DNA of 64,000 nt from Streptomyces malachitofuscus (GCF_014650055.1 NZ_BMUF01000011.1:124001-188000), one strand, 5' to 3'; positions 1 through 8,337 are shown, counted from the stretch's first letter. Program-made: numbers and translations. The notes: a model not told the origin generated them from the sequence alone.

Positions 1-398
1 AGCGCGGCGACGGCCCGCCCGGAAGCCCCGGGCAGACCGACCAGGTCCAGCAGCTCGCCCACACGCTCCGCCTGCCGGACGCGTGACGCGCCGTGCATCC
101 GCAGCCCGAACGCCACGTTGCCGCCCACGTCCCGCTGCGGGAAGAGCTGGTGGTCCTGGAACATCAGCCCCACCCCGCGCCGGTGCGCGGGCACGCCCGA
201 CTGGTCGTGTCCGTCGAGCAGGACCCGCCCGGCGTCGAGGGGCTGAAGACCCGCGACCGCCCGCAGCAGCGTCGACTTGCCGCTGCCGCTGGGCCCGAGC
301 ACACACACGATCTCCTGCTCGGCGACGTCCAGGTCGACGGCGTCCAGCACCGCCCGCCCGCCGAAGCGGACGGTCGCGGCCCGAAGGCTCAGCAGCAT
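1..398 (-). CDS. thiQ: Thiamine ABC transporter ATP-binding protein, C-terminus cut by the window
   Basis: This is the ATPase subunit that should power thiamine (or thiamine-phosphate) uptake with the two genes upstream. About 132 N-terminal residues are visible. They include a Walker A motif GPSGSGKST near residue 35 and a Q-loop segment LMFQDHQLFPQ near residue 80. The rest, including Walker B, lies beyond base 1. The ATG follows the thiP stop directly (TAG-ATG), so the two are probably translationally coupled. Substrate is inferred from the TPP riboswitch leading the operon. The ATPase family is certain; thiamine specificity is inferred. Confidence 0.85.
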   Translation of the reverse strand, partial: MLLSLRAATVRFGGRAVLDAVDLDVAEQEIVCVLGPSGSGKSTLLRAVAGLQPLDAGRVLLDGHDQSGVPAHRRGVGLMFQDHQLFPQRDVGGNVAFGLRMHGASRVRQAERVGELLDLVGLPGASGRAVAA

Positions 399-2051
399 CT
401 AGAACTCCCCGGTCCGGTCGGTCCGCAGCCGCTCCAGCACCAGCAGCGCCACCGCGCACACGATCATCAGAATCGTCGACAGGGCCATCGCCTGGCCGTA
501 GTTGAGGTCTCCGGGCCGCCCGAGCAGCCGCGCCACGGCCACCGGCAGCGTGGGGTTCTCCGGCCGCGCGATGAACACCGTCGCCCCGAACTCCCCCAGC
601 GACACCGCGAAGGCGAACCCGCCCGCGATCAGCAGCGCCCGCCGCACCATCGGCAGGTCCACCTCGCGCCAGGCCCGCCACGGCGACGCCCCGAGCACCG
701 CCGCCGCCTCCCGCAGCCGCACGTCCACCGCCCGCAGCACCGGCAGCATGGTCCGTACGACGAACGGAACACCCACGAGCGCCTGCGCGAGCGGGACCAG
801 GATCCAGGAGGCCCTGAGGTCCAGCGGCGGCTCGTCGAGGGCGATCAGGAAGCCGAAGCCGACGGTCACCGCCGACACCCCGAGCGGCAGCATCAGCAGG
901 GCGTCGAATCCGCGCACCAGCCGTCCCGCGTCCCGCCGGGTCAGCGCGACGGCCGCGAGGCCGCCGATCAGCACGGCGATGGCGGTGGCGGCGAGGGCGT
1001 ACTGCAGCGAGTTGCCGACCGCCTCGATCGGCGCGACCAGGAACACTCCTCCGTCGTCCTCGGTCAGCGTCCGGTAGTAACCGAGACCGCCGGCACCGAA
1101 AGAACGTTCCACCAGCACCGCGAGCGGCAGCAGAAGCAGTACGGCGACGGTGGCGACGACTGCGCCCAGCAGGGCCCACTGCCCGGCGCCGCGCGGCCGG
1201 CGGGCGGTCACCGAGGCGTCCACGAGCCGCAGCGCGGTCTCCCGCCGCCGGACGGTCCAGGCGTGCAGGGCGAGGACGGAGCCCACGGCGACGAACTGGA
1301 TCATCGTCAGGACGGCGGCCGTGGACAGGTCGAAGATCTCGGAGGTCTGCCGGTAGATCTCCACCTCGAGCGTGGAGAAGGTCGGCCCGCCCAGGATCTG
1401 CACCACGCCGAAGGAGGTGAAGGTGAACAGGAAGACCATCAGCGCGGCGGCGGCCACGGCGGGCGCGAGCGCGGGCAGGGTGACGGTCCGCCAGGCCGCG
1501 AACCGCGAGGCGCCGAGCATCCGCGCGGCCTCCTCCTGCCGCGGGTCGAGCTGGGCCCAGAGACCACCGACCGTGCGCACCACGACGGCGTAGTTGAAGA
1601 AGACATGCGCGAGCAGGATCGCCCACACGGTGGTGTCCAGGCGCACGCCCCACAGTTCGTCGAGGAGTCCGCCGCGTCCGACCAGCGCCATGAACGCCGT
1701 ACCGACGACCACCGTGGGCAGCACGAACGGCACCGTGACCACGGCCCGCAGCACCTGCTTGCCGGCGAAGTCGAAGCGGGCGAAGACATAGGCGCCGGGC
1801 AGGGCGATCAGCAGGGTGAGCGCGGTGGAGACGAGGGCCTGCCAGGTGGTGAACCACAGGACCTGCCGGACGTCGGACTGGGCCAGCACGTCCCCGATCC
1901 GCCCGAGCTGCCAGGTCCCGTCCGTCTTCAGACCGCGCGCGACGATCGCGGTGACGGGATAGGCGAAGAAGACGGCGAAGAACGCGACGGGCACGGCCAT
2001 CAGACCGAGCCGCGCCGCGTTCCCGCGCCGCCTGGCCGCGGCTCGCGTCAC
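399..2051 (-). CDS. thiP: Thiamine ABC transporter permease, fused two-domain type
   Basis: This is the membrane channel subunit of the thiamine importer. The roughly 550-residue protein has two tandem binding-protein-dependent permease domains, each with about six membrane helices, like ThiP/FbpB-type permeases. Each half carries an EAA-type loop (EEAARMLGASRF near 200 and REAAAVLGASPW near 470) that contacts the ATPase. I chose the GTG at 2051 because it overlaps the thiB stop as GTGA. A GTG at 2084 would give 11 more residues. Iron permeases have the same architecture, but the TPP riboswitch upstream favours thiamine. Confidence 0.85.
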   Translation of the reverse strand: MTRAAARRRGNAARLGLMAVPVAFFAVFFAYPVTAIVARGLKTDGTWQLGRIGDVLAQSDVRQVLWFTTWQALVSTALTLLIALPGAYVFARFDFAGKQVLRAVVTVPFVLPTVVVGTAFMALVGRGGLLDELWGVRLDTTVWAILLAHVFFNYAVVVRTVGGLWAQLDPRQEEAARMLGASRFAAWRTVTLPALAPAVAAAALMVFLFTFTSFGVVQILGGPTFSTLEVEIYRQTSEIFDLSTAAVLTMIQFVAVGSVLALHAWTVRRRETALRLVDASVTARRPRGAGQWALLGAVVATVAVLLLLPLAVLVERSFGAGGLGYYRTLTEDDGGVFLVAPIEAVGNSLQYALAATAIAVLIGGLAAVALTRRDAGRLVRGFDALLMLPLGVSAVTVGFGFLIALDEPPLDLRASWILVPLAQALVGVPFVVRTMLPVLRAVDVRLREAAAVLGASPWRAWREVDLPMVRRALLIAGGFAFAVSLGEFGATVFIARPENPTLPVAVARLLGRPGDLNYGQAMALSTILMIVCAVALLVLERLRTDRTGEF

Positions 2052-3133
2052 TTCAGTACGAGCGAGGTCCACGACTTGACCCACTGGTCACGGTTCTCGG
2101 CGATCTTCGCCGGGTCCATGGTCTCCGGATCCTTCGCCTGCGGCCCGAACTCCGTGAACTCCGCGGGCACCGCCGCGCCCTCCAGCACCGGGTACACGAA
2201 CATGTTGAGCGGCATGTCCTCCTGGAACTGCTTGCCGACCAGGAAGTCGAGCAGCGCCTTTCCGCCCTCGGGGTTCCTCGCGTTGCTCAGCAGTCCGGCG
2301 TACTCGACCTGGCGGAAGCAGGTGCCCTCGGCCACGCCGGTGGGCGCGGTCTCCGGCCTGGGGTCGGCGTAGATGACCTCGGCGGGCGGCGAGGAGGCGT
2401 ACGACACGACGAGCGGACGGTCGGCCTTGGCCTTCTTGCCGCCGGCCGAGCCGGAGAACTCCTCGTTGTAGGCCTGCTCCCAGCCGTCGACCACCTTGAC
2501 GCCGTTGGCCTGGAGCTTCTTCCAGTAGTCCGGCCAGCCCTCGTCGCCGTACTTCGCGGCCGTGCCGAGCAGGAAGCCCAGACCGGGTGAGGAGGTGGAG
2601 GCGTTCTCGACGACCAGGAGGTCCTTGTACTCGGGCTTGATCAGGTCGTCGAAGGTCTTCGGCGGGTTCACGTCGTTCTCGCTGAACCACGCCTTGTCGT
2701 AGTTGACGCAGATGTCGCCGGTGTCGACGGGGGTGACCCGGTGCTCGTCCTCGTCGGCCCGGTACTCGGGCAGGACCTTCTCCGCGCCCTTGGCCTCGTA
2801 CGGCTGGAACAGCCCGTTGTCGAGGGCGCGGGAGAGCAGGGTGTTGTCGACGCCGAAGAAGACGTCGCCCTGGGGGTTGTCCTTGGTCAGGACGGCCTTG
2901 TTCACGGCCTGTCCCGCGTCGCCGTCCTCGAGGACCTTGAGCTCGTAGCCGGACTGCTTCTCGAAGGCGGCGACGACGTCCTCGGACACGGCCCACGAGT
3001 TGTGGCTGACGAGGGTCACGGTCTTGGACCCGCCGCCGTCGCCGCTGCCGCCGTCGTCGGACGACCCGCACGCGGACAGCGTGACCAGCCCCAGCCCGAC
3101 GGCCAGGACCGTGACCTTCTTGGTAATGCCCAC
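2048..3133 (-). CDS. thiB: Thiamine-binding lipoprotein of the ABC transporter
   Basis: This is the extracellular solute-binding lipoprotein that captures thiamine for the ThiPQ complex. The product is about 361 residues. An N-terminal lipoprotein signal ends in a lipobox LSAC about 20 residues in, followed by a Gly/Ser-rich linker and a type 2 periplasmic-binding fold. The segment FFGVDNTLLSRAL is typical of ThiB. The GTG at 3133 is chosen because an AGGAGG sits six bases upstream and the signal peptide begins there. Upstream lie a hairpin and a TPP riboswitch, so expression should fall when cellular TPP is high. The stop overlaps thiP by four bases. Confidence 0.88.
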   Translation of the reverse strand: MGITKKVTVLAVGLGLVTLSACGSSDDGGSGDGGGSKTVTLVSHNSWAVSEDVVAAFEKQSGYELKVLEDGDAGQAVNKAVLTKDNPQGDVFFGVDNTLLSRALDNGLFQPYEAKGAEKVLPEYRADEDEHRVTPVDTGDICVNYDKAWFSENDVNPPKTFDDLIKPEYKDLLVVENASTSSPGLGFLLGTAAKYGDEGWPDYWKKLQANGVKVVDGWEQAYNEEFSGSAGGKKAKADRPLVVSYASSPPAEVIYADPRPETAPTGVAEGTCFRQVEYAGLLSNARNPEGGKALLDFLVGKQFQEDMPLNMFVYPVLEGAAVPAEFTEFGPQAKDPETMDPAKIAENRDQWVKSWTSLVLK

Positions 3134-3168
3134 TTGATTCCTCCTGGGGGTGACCAGGAAGAGACGCG

Positions 3169-3207
3169 GCCCTGCCCGGGACCCCTGGGCGGAGTCCCGG
3201 GCAGGGC
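3169..3207 (-). terminator. Hairpin between the TPP aptamer and thiB
   Basis: A perfect 14-bp GC-rich stem (3169-3182 with 3194-3207) and an 11-base loop lie downstream of the aptamer and upstream of the thiB ribosome-binding site on the minus strand. This is where the expression platform should be. It could terminate transcription or mask translation. There is no U-tract, so the mechanism is undecided. Confidence 0.5.
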
Positions 3208-3229
3208 GCAACAGCTCGAGTGATGACCG

Positions 3230-3318
3230 ATCTCCCTACCCAGAATGACCTGGGCCAGGTTCGGAGGGTCTGCGGCCGGTGCCGCACTCTCAGCGCTGTG
3301 GCGCTCCCCTGTCGGAAT
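3230..3318 (-). promoter_or_regulatory. TPP riboswitch (thi box)
   Basis: On the minus strand the conserved aptamer blocks appear in order: GGGGAGCGCC at about 3316, CTGAGAGTGCGGC about 20 bases on, ACCCTCCGAACCTG in the middle, and GGTCATTCTGGGTAGGGA at the end near 3231. These match the thiamine pyrophosphate aptamer consensus closely. The element precedes thiBPQ and is the main evidence for the substrate of that transporter. Confidence 0.93.
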
Positions 3319-3355
3319 ATGAGGTTGTACTTACCTAGGACTTACTCGGGTCACC

Positions 3356-4462
3356 TTACCGCTCGCTCGCGGCGAGCTGACCGCATGCCCCGTCGATCTC
3401 CTGTCCACGGGTGTCCCGGATCGTCACCGGCACACCGTGCGCGGCGATCGCCTCCACGAACGCCTTCTCGTCCTCGGGGCGGGAGGCGGTCCACTTGGAG
3501 CCGGGCGTGGGGTTGAGCGGGATGAGGTTGACGTGCACGGGGCGCCCCTTGAGCAGCCGCCCCAGCCGGTCACCGCGCCAGGCCTGGTCGTTGATGTCCC
3601 GGATGAGCGCGTACTCGATGGACAGCCGCCGCCCGGACTTGGCCGCGTACTCGAACCCGGCGTCCAGCACCTCGCGCACCTTCCACCGCGTGTTCACCGG
3701 GACGAGGGTGTCGCGCAGCTCGTCGTCGGGGGCGTGCAGCGAGATGGCGAGCCGGCACTTGAAGCCCTCGTCGGAGAAACGGTGGATGGCCGGGACGAGG
3801 CCCACGGTGGACACGGTGATCCCCCGCTGCGACAGCCCGAGCCCGTCCGGCTCGGGGTCGGTGAGCCGCCGGACGGCGCCCACGACCCGGTTGTAGTTGG
3901 CGAGCGGCTCCCCCATGCCCATGAACACGATGTTGCTCAGCCGCGCCGGGCCGCCGGGCACCTCGCCGTCCCGCAGCGCGCGCATCCCGTCCACGATCTG
4001 GTGCACGATCTCGGCCGTCGACAGGTTCCGGTCGAGACCGGCCTGCCCGGTGGCGCAGAAGGGGCAGTTCATACCGCAGCCGGCCTGCGAGCTGATGCAC
4101 ATGGTCACCCGGTCCGGGTAACGCATCAGCACGGACTCGACGAGCGTCCCGTCGAACAGCTTCCACAGCGTCTTGCGGGTCGTCCCCTGGTCGGTCGACA
4201 GATGCCGCACGACCGTCATCAGCTCCGGAAGCAGCGCCTCCCGCAGCTTGTCGCGCGCGCCGGCCGGGATGTCGGTCCACTGCTCCGGATCGTGCGCGTA
4301 CCGCGCGAAGTAGTGCTGCGAGAGCTGCTTGGCACGAAACGCCTTCTCACCGACCGCAACGACCGCCTCCTTGCGCTCGGCGGGCGTGAGATCGGCAAGA
4401 TGCCGCGGCGGCTTCTTGGCTCCACGGGGGGCGACGAAAGTAAGTTCTCCGGGCTTAGGCAT
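3356..4462 (-). CDS. rlmN: 23S rRNA / tRNA adenine-C2 methyltransferase (radical SAM)
   Basis: RlmN methylates C2 of A2503 in 23S rRNA (and A37 of some tRNAs) by radical SAM chemistry. The 368-residue length is normal. The CxxxCxxC iron-sulfur motif reads CGMNCPFC near residue 130, followed by a SAM-binding GMGEP near 185. A C-terminal [15 protein letters not shown] holds the catalytic cysteine region. The ATG at 4462 begins MPKPGEL, and these first codons lie inside the 46-bp attachment repeat of the adjacent element. The coding sequence is intact, but everything upstream of base 4488 is element DNA, so its native promoter region is displaced to beyond 17502. Confidence 0.96.
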   Translation of the reverse strand: MPKPGELTFVAPRGAKKPPRHLADLTPAERKEAVVAVGEKAFRAKQLSQHYFARYAHDPEQWTDIPAGARDKLREALLPELMTVVRHLSTDQGTTRKTLWKLFDGTLVESVLMRYPDRVTMCISSQAGCGMNCPFCATGQAGLDRNLSTAEIVHQIVDGMRALRDGEVPGGPARLSNIVFMGMGEPLANYNRVVGAVRRLTDPEPDGLGLSQRGITVSTVGLVPAIHRFSDEGFKCRLAISLHAPDDELRDTLVPVNTRWKVREVLDAGFEYAAKSGRRLSIEYALIRDINDQAWRGDRLGRLLKGRPVHVNLIPLNPTPGSKWTASRPEDEKAFVEAIAAHGVPVTIRDTRGQEIDGACGQLAASER

Positions 4463-4488
4463 GGCTGTACCAGTGTCGCAGATCGACT
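4443..4488. repeat. Left attachment repeat, inside rlmN start region
   Basis: This 46-bp sequence is identical to 17457-17502. It includes the rlmN ATG (4460-4462), codons 1-7 and 26 bp upstream of the ATG. The integrated element therefore regenerates the rlmN start exactly. Confidence 0.93.
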
Positions 4489-4560
4489 GCGGGAGCCCAG
4501 GCCAGAGTGGGGTGGGGGTGGTCACCCGTGGGTGCCGTCTGTCAGCGTTGGTCGGCCTCG

Positions 4561-4581
4561 GACGGCCCAGGGACGGCCCAG
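4561..4581. repeat. Candidate integrase arm-type site, tandem GACGGCCCAG
   Basis: Two copies of GACGGCCCAG are separated by one base. The same 21-base arrangement, with a single difference in the middle base, occurs at 17366-17386 at the other end of the element. A weaker pair (GACGGCCCAG then GACGGCCCGC) lies at 5211-5233. Paired short repeats near both ends are typical of tyrosine-integrase arm sites; the function is inferred. Confidence 0.5.
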
Positions 4582-4631
4582 GACTCGGTCAGCCGTCGTC
4601 GTAGGTACCCAGGTGGCGGCGCCACGGCCCG

Positions 4632-5165
4632 TCATTCCATCTGCGCTGGAGCGACCGGGAGCTGTTCCTTGTACGGCCATGTGAAGGTGCGGTCGGGCTC
4701 TAGATGGGCGTCGCCCCAGTGAATGGCATGGATGCCGTTCTCGGCGTCGGCCGTGAAGAACACGCAGACGAGCCTGGTGGCAGCTCCCAGCTCCTCGAAC
4801 GCTTCGTGCAGCCCCAGGTACTCCTCGGTCACCAGGTCGTCGTCGACCTCGAACAGCCCCTCCGGAGACTGCGGCCCGTGCGCCCGGAACAGCCGTTGCC
4901 GCGTGGGCGACGCATTGGCGGGCAGCCGGGCCCGGTCCAGTGGCCTGGGCCTGTCGGCGTAGCGGAAGGGGAAGAGTGCGTAATCGTTGATCACTGCGTA
5001 CTCGTATCCGCGTACGTCTCGTACGGCTTCCCCCAGCTCATGTGCCGTCTCCGCCAGATGCTCACGCACAAGACCCGCCAGGGCGACACCGTACGGACTC
5101 CGCTTCTTGAGCCCCGCAGCGAGGTGCGCGGCATGAGCCTTCGCGTGAGCCTTGGCCAGTTGCAC
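4632..5165 (-). CDS. Hypothetical protein of the AICE left end
   Basis: I do not recognise this 177-residue protein. It starts at GTG 5165 with an Ala/Lys/His-rich helix, and no signal peptide or membrane segment is visible. The middle and C-terminal parts are acidic and rich in aromatic residues (VDDDLVTEEYLGLHEAF, GIHAIHWGDAHLEPD). Codon use looks like ordinary Streptomyces, unlike the AT-richer ATPase gene beyond it on the other strand. It is transcribed toward the left attachment site and rlmN, so read-through from it could reach rlmN. The start is uncertain because the upstream ribosome-binding site is weak. Confidence 0.6.
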   Translation of the reverse strand: MQLAKAHAKAHAAHLAAGLKKRSPYGVALAGLVREHLAETAHELGEAVRDVRGYEYAVINDYALFPFRYADRPRPLDRARLPANASPTRQRLFRAHGPQSPEGLFEVDDDLVTEEYLGLHEAFEELGAATRLVCVFFTADAENGIHAIHWGDAHLEPDRTFTWPYKEQLPVAPAQME

Positions 5166-5786
5166 AGGTACCGCCGTAGCAAGCGCGCCGGCATGCCGAC
5201 CAAACCGCTCGACGGCCCAGGCCGACGGCCCGCCGGATAGCCACCCAACACCGACACGCAGCGCCCCCTCCCCCTAGTCCCCGCCTCTGAACTGTGTGAC
5301 ACGCACGCGAAAGGCAGACAAGGGGGCGATCTGGCCAGGACTTGGTCGCACACGCTCGCGCCTCAGAACAGCACAACTGGTCATCGGCGGCCGTGACCTG
5401 CGGCCTCCTTATCGATCAACGTCCTGACCTGCTGCTGAGCTGTCGGTAGCTGTCGACGTTGGACAACGCTGAGCGCCCTTCCACGGCTCGAGGACGGCCC
5501 GGGAGGGCGCTCACACGCCGGTCTACAGATCACCGTTTCGCTGACCAGCGGACCCACATGAGCCCACGGCACCGTCGGATGCTGTGGGCTTGTGACGTTG
5601 TCCGTCGACGGAGCTGGCCTCGGGCCCCCGGGACTGCCCGAAGGCTGGGGCGCTGACGGTGGTTCCTGCCCGGCTCGTGACTCGCCTTGGCGGCTTGGAG
5701 TTGTGATTTCGTTCGTTTCGTGGGCGCCAGCGTGCTGCGTCAGGCACTATGGTCCAAAACGAGCGTCGTCGGTTTGGGGAGCTGCC
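5166..5786. other. Intergenic region between hypothetical gene and ATPase-nuclease gene
   Basis: No convincing coding sequence is seen. It contains a weak pair of GACGGCCC repeats (5211-5233) and a 9-bp perfect inverted repeat, 5471-5479 with 5504-5512, that could be a terminator. It also holds the promoter region of the gene starting at 5787. GC content begins to fall near 5690, just before that gene. Confidence 0.5.
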
Positions 5787-7907
5787 GTGGTTCGTCGCAA
5801 GAGAAACAAGGAGCCCAAGGCGTCGGGAAAGCCCGACGTAGTTTCAGCTCCTGCTCGGGAAGTAGCGCCGCCTGCTACTGGCCTTCGCCTCCCTAAGGAC
5901 GCCATTAAGCGGATCAATATTGGGCAATCCTTCGCCGAGTATGACGCCGCTCTGAGCGACCCGGGTATTTACGTTCACACCCCCGCTCTGGAAGCTGCAC
6001 TCGACCCGGATAGCGGGAAGGTGTTTTTCGTTGGGCGCCGCGGAACCGGGAAAACGGCAGTGAGAAAGTATTGCGGGCTTAATGGTGGCGCCACGCGAGT
6101 CATCGTTCCAGAGATCTTCAGCCCTTCATCAACACTACAGGAGATTGAGCTACTAACAAACGTCAAACAGAAACCGTTCAGATCGCTAGTTTCCGCATTT
6201 CGCAGATCGCTGCAAATAGAGATCGTCTCCATGTGGCATCAAGATCGCCCAGGACGCGATAAGTTGTCAGGCGAGATTCAAAGTGAACTTGACTCTTTCG
6301 CAGACATGGATTTCGACATGCGCTGCCTGAGGCTCATCTCACGTATCAGTGGGGCTCTTGCCGATGGGGATGACGAGCGATGGCTTGCAGAGAACAAAGT
6401 CGCTCGCAAAGTAGCGGACGAAATGAAGGAAATGTCGTCCGAGGGTATCGCTACCCATACGGTGTTGATTGACAGTATTGACGATTACTGGGAAGGGAGC
6501 GATGAAGGTCTTGTCTACCTGACAGCTTTCATGCATGCATGTCAGGAGATCTCGACACAGATTCCGTGGGCGCGTGCAATTATTTTCCTTCGGGAGAATA
6601 TTTTTGAGAGGGTGCGTGCTCTCGACACCGAGTCGTCTCGCCTCGAAACTGCAGTGGTTGGCATGGAGTGGAATGAGCGCCAACTGCTGGAGGTCATCGA
6701 GAAGCGTTTGAATCGAAATCTGACGGCTAAGTTCGGTTTGCGAGGCGCAACTTGGCAAGCTTTCTTCGAGCATCCGGATGAAGCCTGGAACAATGTTCTC
6801 ACGTACTGTCAAAGGCGACCACGTGACATCCTAATCTACACCAGCAATGCCGTGGAGGCCGCTCAAGGGGCCGGCCACGAGAAGATCTTGTTGGAGGACG
6901 TCCAGCAGGCTCGGCGGCGTTTCTCGGATAACCGTTTCCGTGATCTTGGGGACGAGTACTCGGAGAACTATCCGCAGATAGCGATTGTCCTTTCTCGCTT
7001 TTACGGACTCGGCAATTCGTTCACTTTTGGAGCGGTCGAAGATCTAATTAGGAAGCTCATGAAGGATGCAGAAGTTGTGCAGCTCTGCGGATCATGGCTT
7101 CCTGCCAATGCTGCTCCGGAAAAGTTCATCCGGCTCCTCTATGACATTGGGTTTGTAGGTATCAGGGCGGCAGGAAAGAGTCCGAAGTTTCGAGCGCTGG
7201 GCCCGCTCGATACCAGCCCTCCCCCTGTAAGCGACCTCACGGATATTGTGATCCATCGCTGTTACTGGGATGCGCTGGACCTCCAGGACACCCTCGTCAG
7301 GAGCATTCCGGAAGACGTCGAATTCGGGAAAATCGGAAAAATCGAGGATCTTCCTGGAGGTGTCGAAAGGACTGAGTATGTTACTCACGTCGAAATGCTG
7401 ATGGAGGATCTCAAGCAGATCGAAGTGGGATCGGCCGGGGCTCAGGATTTTGAGGAGGTAGTTGGGGATGTCATTCGCCTTTGCTTCTTCCGTGCGCTAG
7501 GAAACGTCGAGGCGAGATCCCGCGACAGTGACGGTAAAGTAATTAGGGACTGGATCGCGTCCAATCGCGCGAGTAACGGCTTCTGGGAGGCTATGCGAAC
7601 GAGGTACGGGGCTACGCAAGTAATTTGGGAGTGCAAGAACTATGCAGACCTGCATGCTGATGACTTCCATCAATTGAGCTACTATCTCAACGACTTCGGT
7701 GGCGGATTCATCGTTGTAGTCTTCCGGGGCGAGATGAAACCTTCCTACTATGGGCATATCAAGCGGATTGCCATGCACAACAAGGGGTTCGTGCTCCCGC
7801 TCACCGAGAAGGACCTGATGGTCTTTCTGCGGCAGGCGCGAAATGGGAAAATCAAAGAAGATCACATTCAGGATAAGTACGACAGCGTCGTGCGAAAGCT
7901 GTCGTAA
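5787..7907 (+). CDS. P-loop ATPase fused to a PD-(D/E)XK-like nuclease, candidate defence protein
   Basis: This 706-residue cytoplasmic protein begins with a short basic tail. A P-loop ATPase follows, with Walker A VGRRGTGKTA near residues 80-90 and a Walker B-like VLIDSIDDYW near 226-235. The layout recalls Sll1717-type P-loop ATPases. A C-terminal segment (about 550-690) carries GNVEARSRDSDGK, IRDW and then VIWECKNY near 612-619; an acidic pair followed by E-C-K is the pattern of PD-(D/E)XK nucleases. The GTG at 5787 has GGGGAG seven bases upstream. It is visibly AT-richer than its neighbours and uses codons rare in Streptomyces such as AGG, CTA and ATA. It sits alone in the element's cargo zone. 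Anti-phage or anti-plasmid function is inferred from architecture and location; I know of no experimental role. Confidence 0.8.
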   Translation: MVRRKRNKEPKASGKPDVVSAPAREVAPPATGLRLPKDAIKRINIGQSFAEYDAALSDPGIYVHTPALEAALDPDSGKVFFVGRRGTGKTAVRKYCGLNGGATRVIVPEIFSPSSTLQEIELLTNVKQKPFRSLVSAFRRSLQIEIVSMWHQDRPGRDKLSGEIQSELDSFADMDFDMRCLRLISRISGALADGDDERWLAENKVARKVADEMKEMSSEGIATHTVLIDSIDDYWEGSDEGLVYLTAFMHACQEISTQIPWARAIIFLRENIFERVRALDTESSRLETAVVGMEWNERQLLEVIEKRLNRNLTAKFGLRGATWQAFFEHPDEAWNNVLTYCQRRPRDILIYTSNAVEAAQGAGHEKILLEDVQQARRRFSDNRFRDLGDEYSENYPQIAIVLSRFYGLGNSFTFGAVEDLIRKLMKDAEVVQLCGSWLPANAAPEKFIRLLYDIGFVGIRAAGKSPKFRALGPLDTSPPPVSDLTDIVIHRCYWDALDLQDTLVRSIPEDVEFGKIGKIEDLPGGVERTEYVTHVEMLMEDLKQIEVGSAGAQDFEEVVGDVIRLCFFRALGNVEARSRDSDGKVIRDWIASNRASNGFWEAMRTRYGATQVIWECKNYADLHADDFHQLSYYLNDFGGGFIVVVFRGEMKPSYYGHIKRIAMHNKGFVLPLTEKDLMVFLRQARNGKIKEDHIQDKYDSVVRKLS

Positions 7908-8337
7908 TTAGCCTCCATAGTCCGTCGGCTGCCAGTTGAGGTCGGCGGAGCGGCTTTGGGCTGGAGCTGCTTTGGGGCGAGTGATCATGGCCCCGTAAGC
8001 TTCCGGCGCGTCGGGCAGTCTGTGGACCTGCCCGTTAAAGCACGACGTTGGGGCCATGATCTTCGAGGCTCGCCCCAAAGTGGCTGCCTAAAGCCGTGGA
8101 GCCGACCGCCCCAGCCACAGAGGGTGTCTCCTCACTTCTGCCCGCAGCCGCCGAGCGCGCCGCCGGGCGCGGCCAGCCGGGGCGCAGACAGGAGGCAGGC
8201 CGCGCCGCAGAGGCGGCGCGCACCCGCGCTGTGCGCGGGCTTGATGAACGTAGGGAAAGTCTTACCGCACCCATGATCGGCAACCGCCCGGATCGTGGCC
8301 TGTCGGCTCTCTGCTCGCCTCGGCTAACGTTCCATGC
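7908..8337. other. Structured intergenic region after the ATPase-nuclease gene
   Basis: No coding sequence is supported. The left half is dominated by a nested inverted repeat (7970-8080). The right half is very GC-rich, with another small hairpin CCCGCG-CTGTG-CGCGGG near 8232-8248. TAACGT at 8325-8330 lies seven bases before the HD-gene ATG, which fits a leaderless promoter -10 box. Confidence 0.5.
7970..8080. repeat. Nested inverted repeat, 111 bp
   Basis: The outer arms are 7970-7994 and 8050-8080. The left arm starts CTTTGGGGCGAG and ends ATCATGGCCCC; the right arm is its complement with a six-base insertion in the middle. Inside lies a second perfect 7-bp stem, 8012-8018 with 8028-8034. 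A terminator, a structured RNA or a remnant mobile-element end are all possible. Confidence 0.65.

Noticed and set aside
93-2372. 759-codon plus-strand open frame opposite the thiamine transporter genes
   Set aside because: It is His/Gln/Gly/Arg-rich, without any motif, and antisense to three well-supported ABC transporter genes.
1-3133. Iron(III) ABC importer
   Set aside because: The subunit architecture would fit, but a clear TPP riboswitch precedes the binding-protein gene and the GVDNT segment is ThiB-like.
7956-8276. 106-codon frame after the ATPase-nuclease gene
   Set aside because: It runs through the nested inverted repeat, is Pro/Arg/Gln-rich and lacks a ribosome-binding site.
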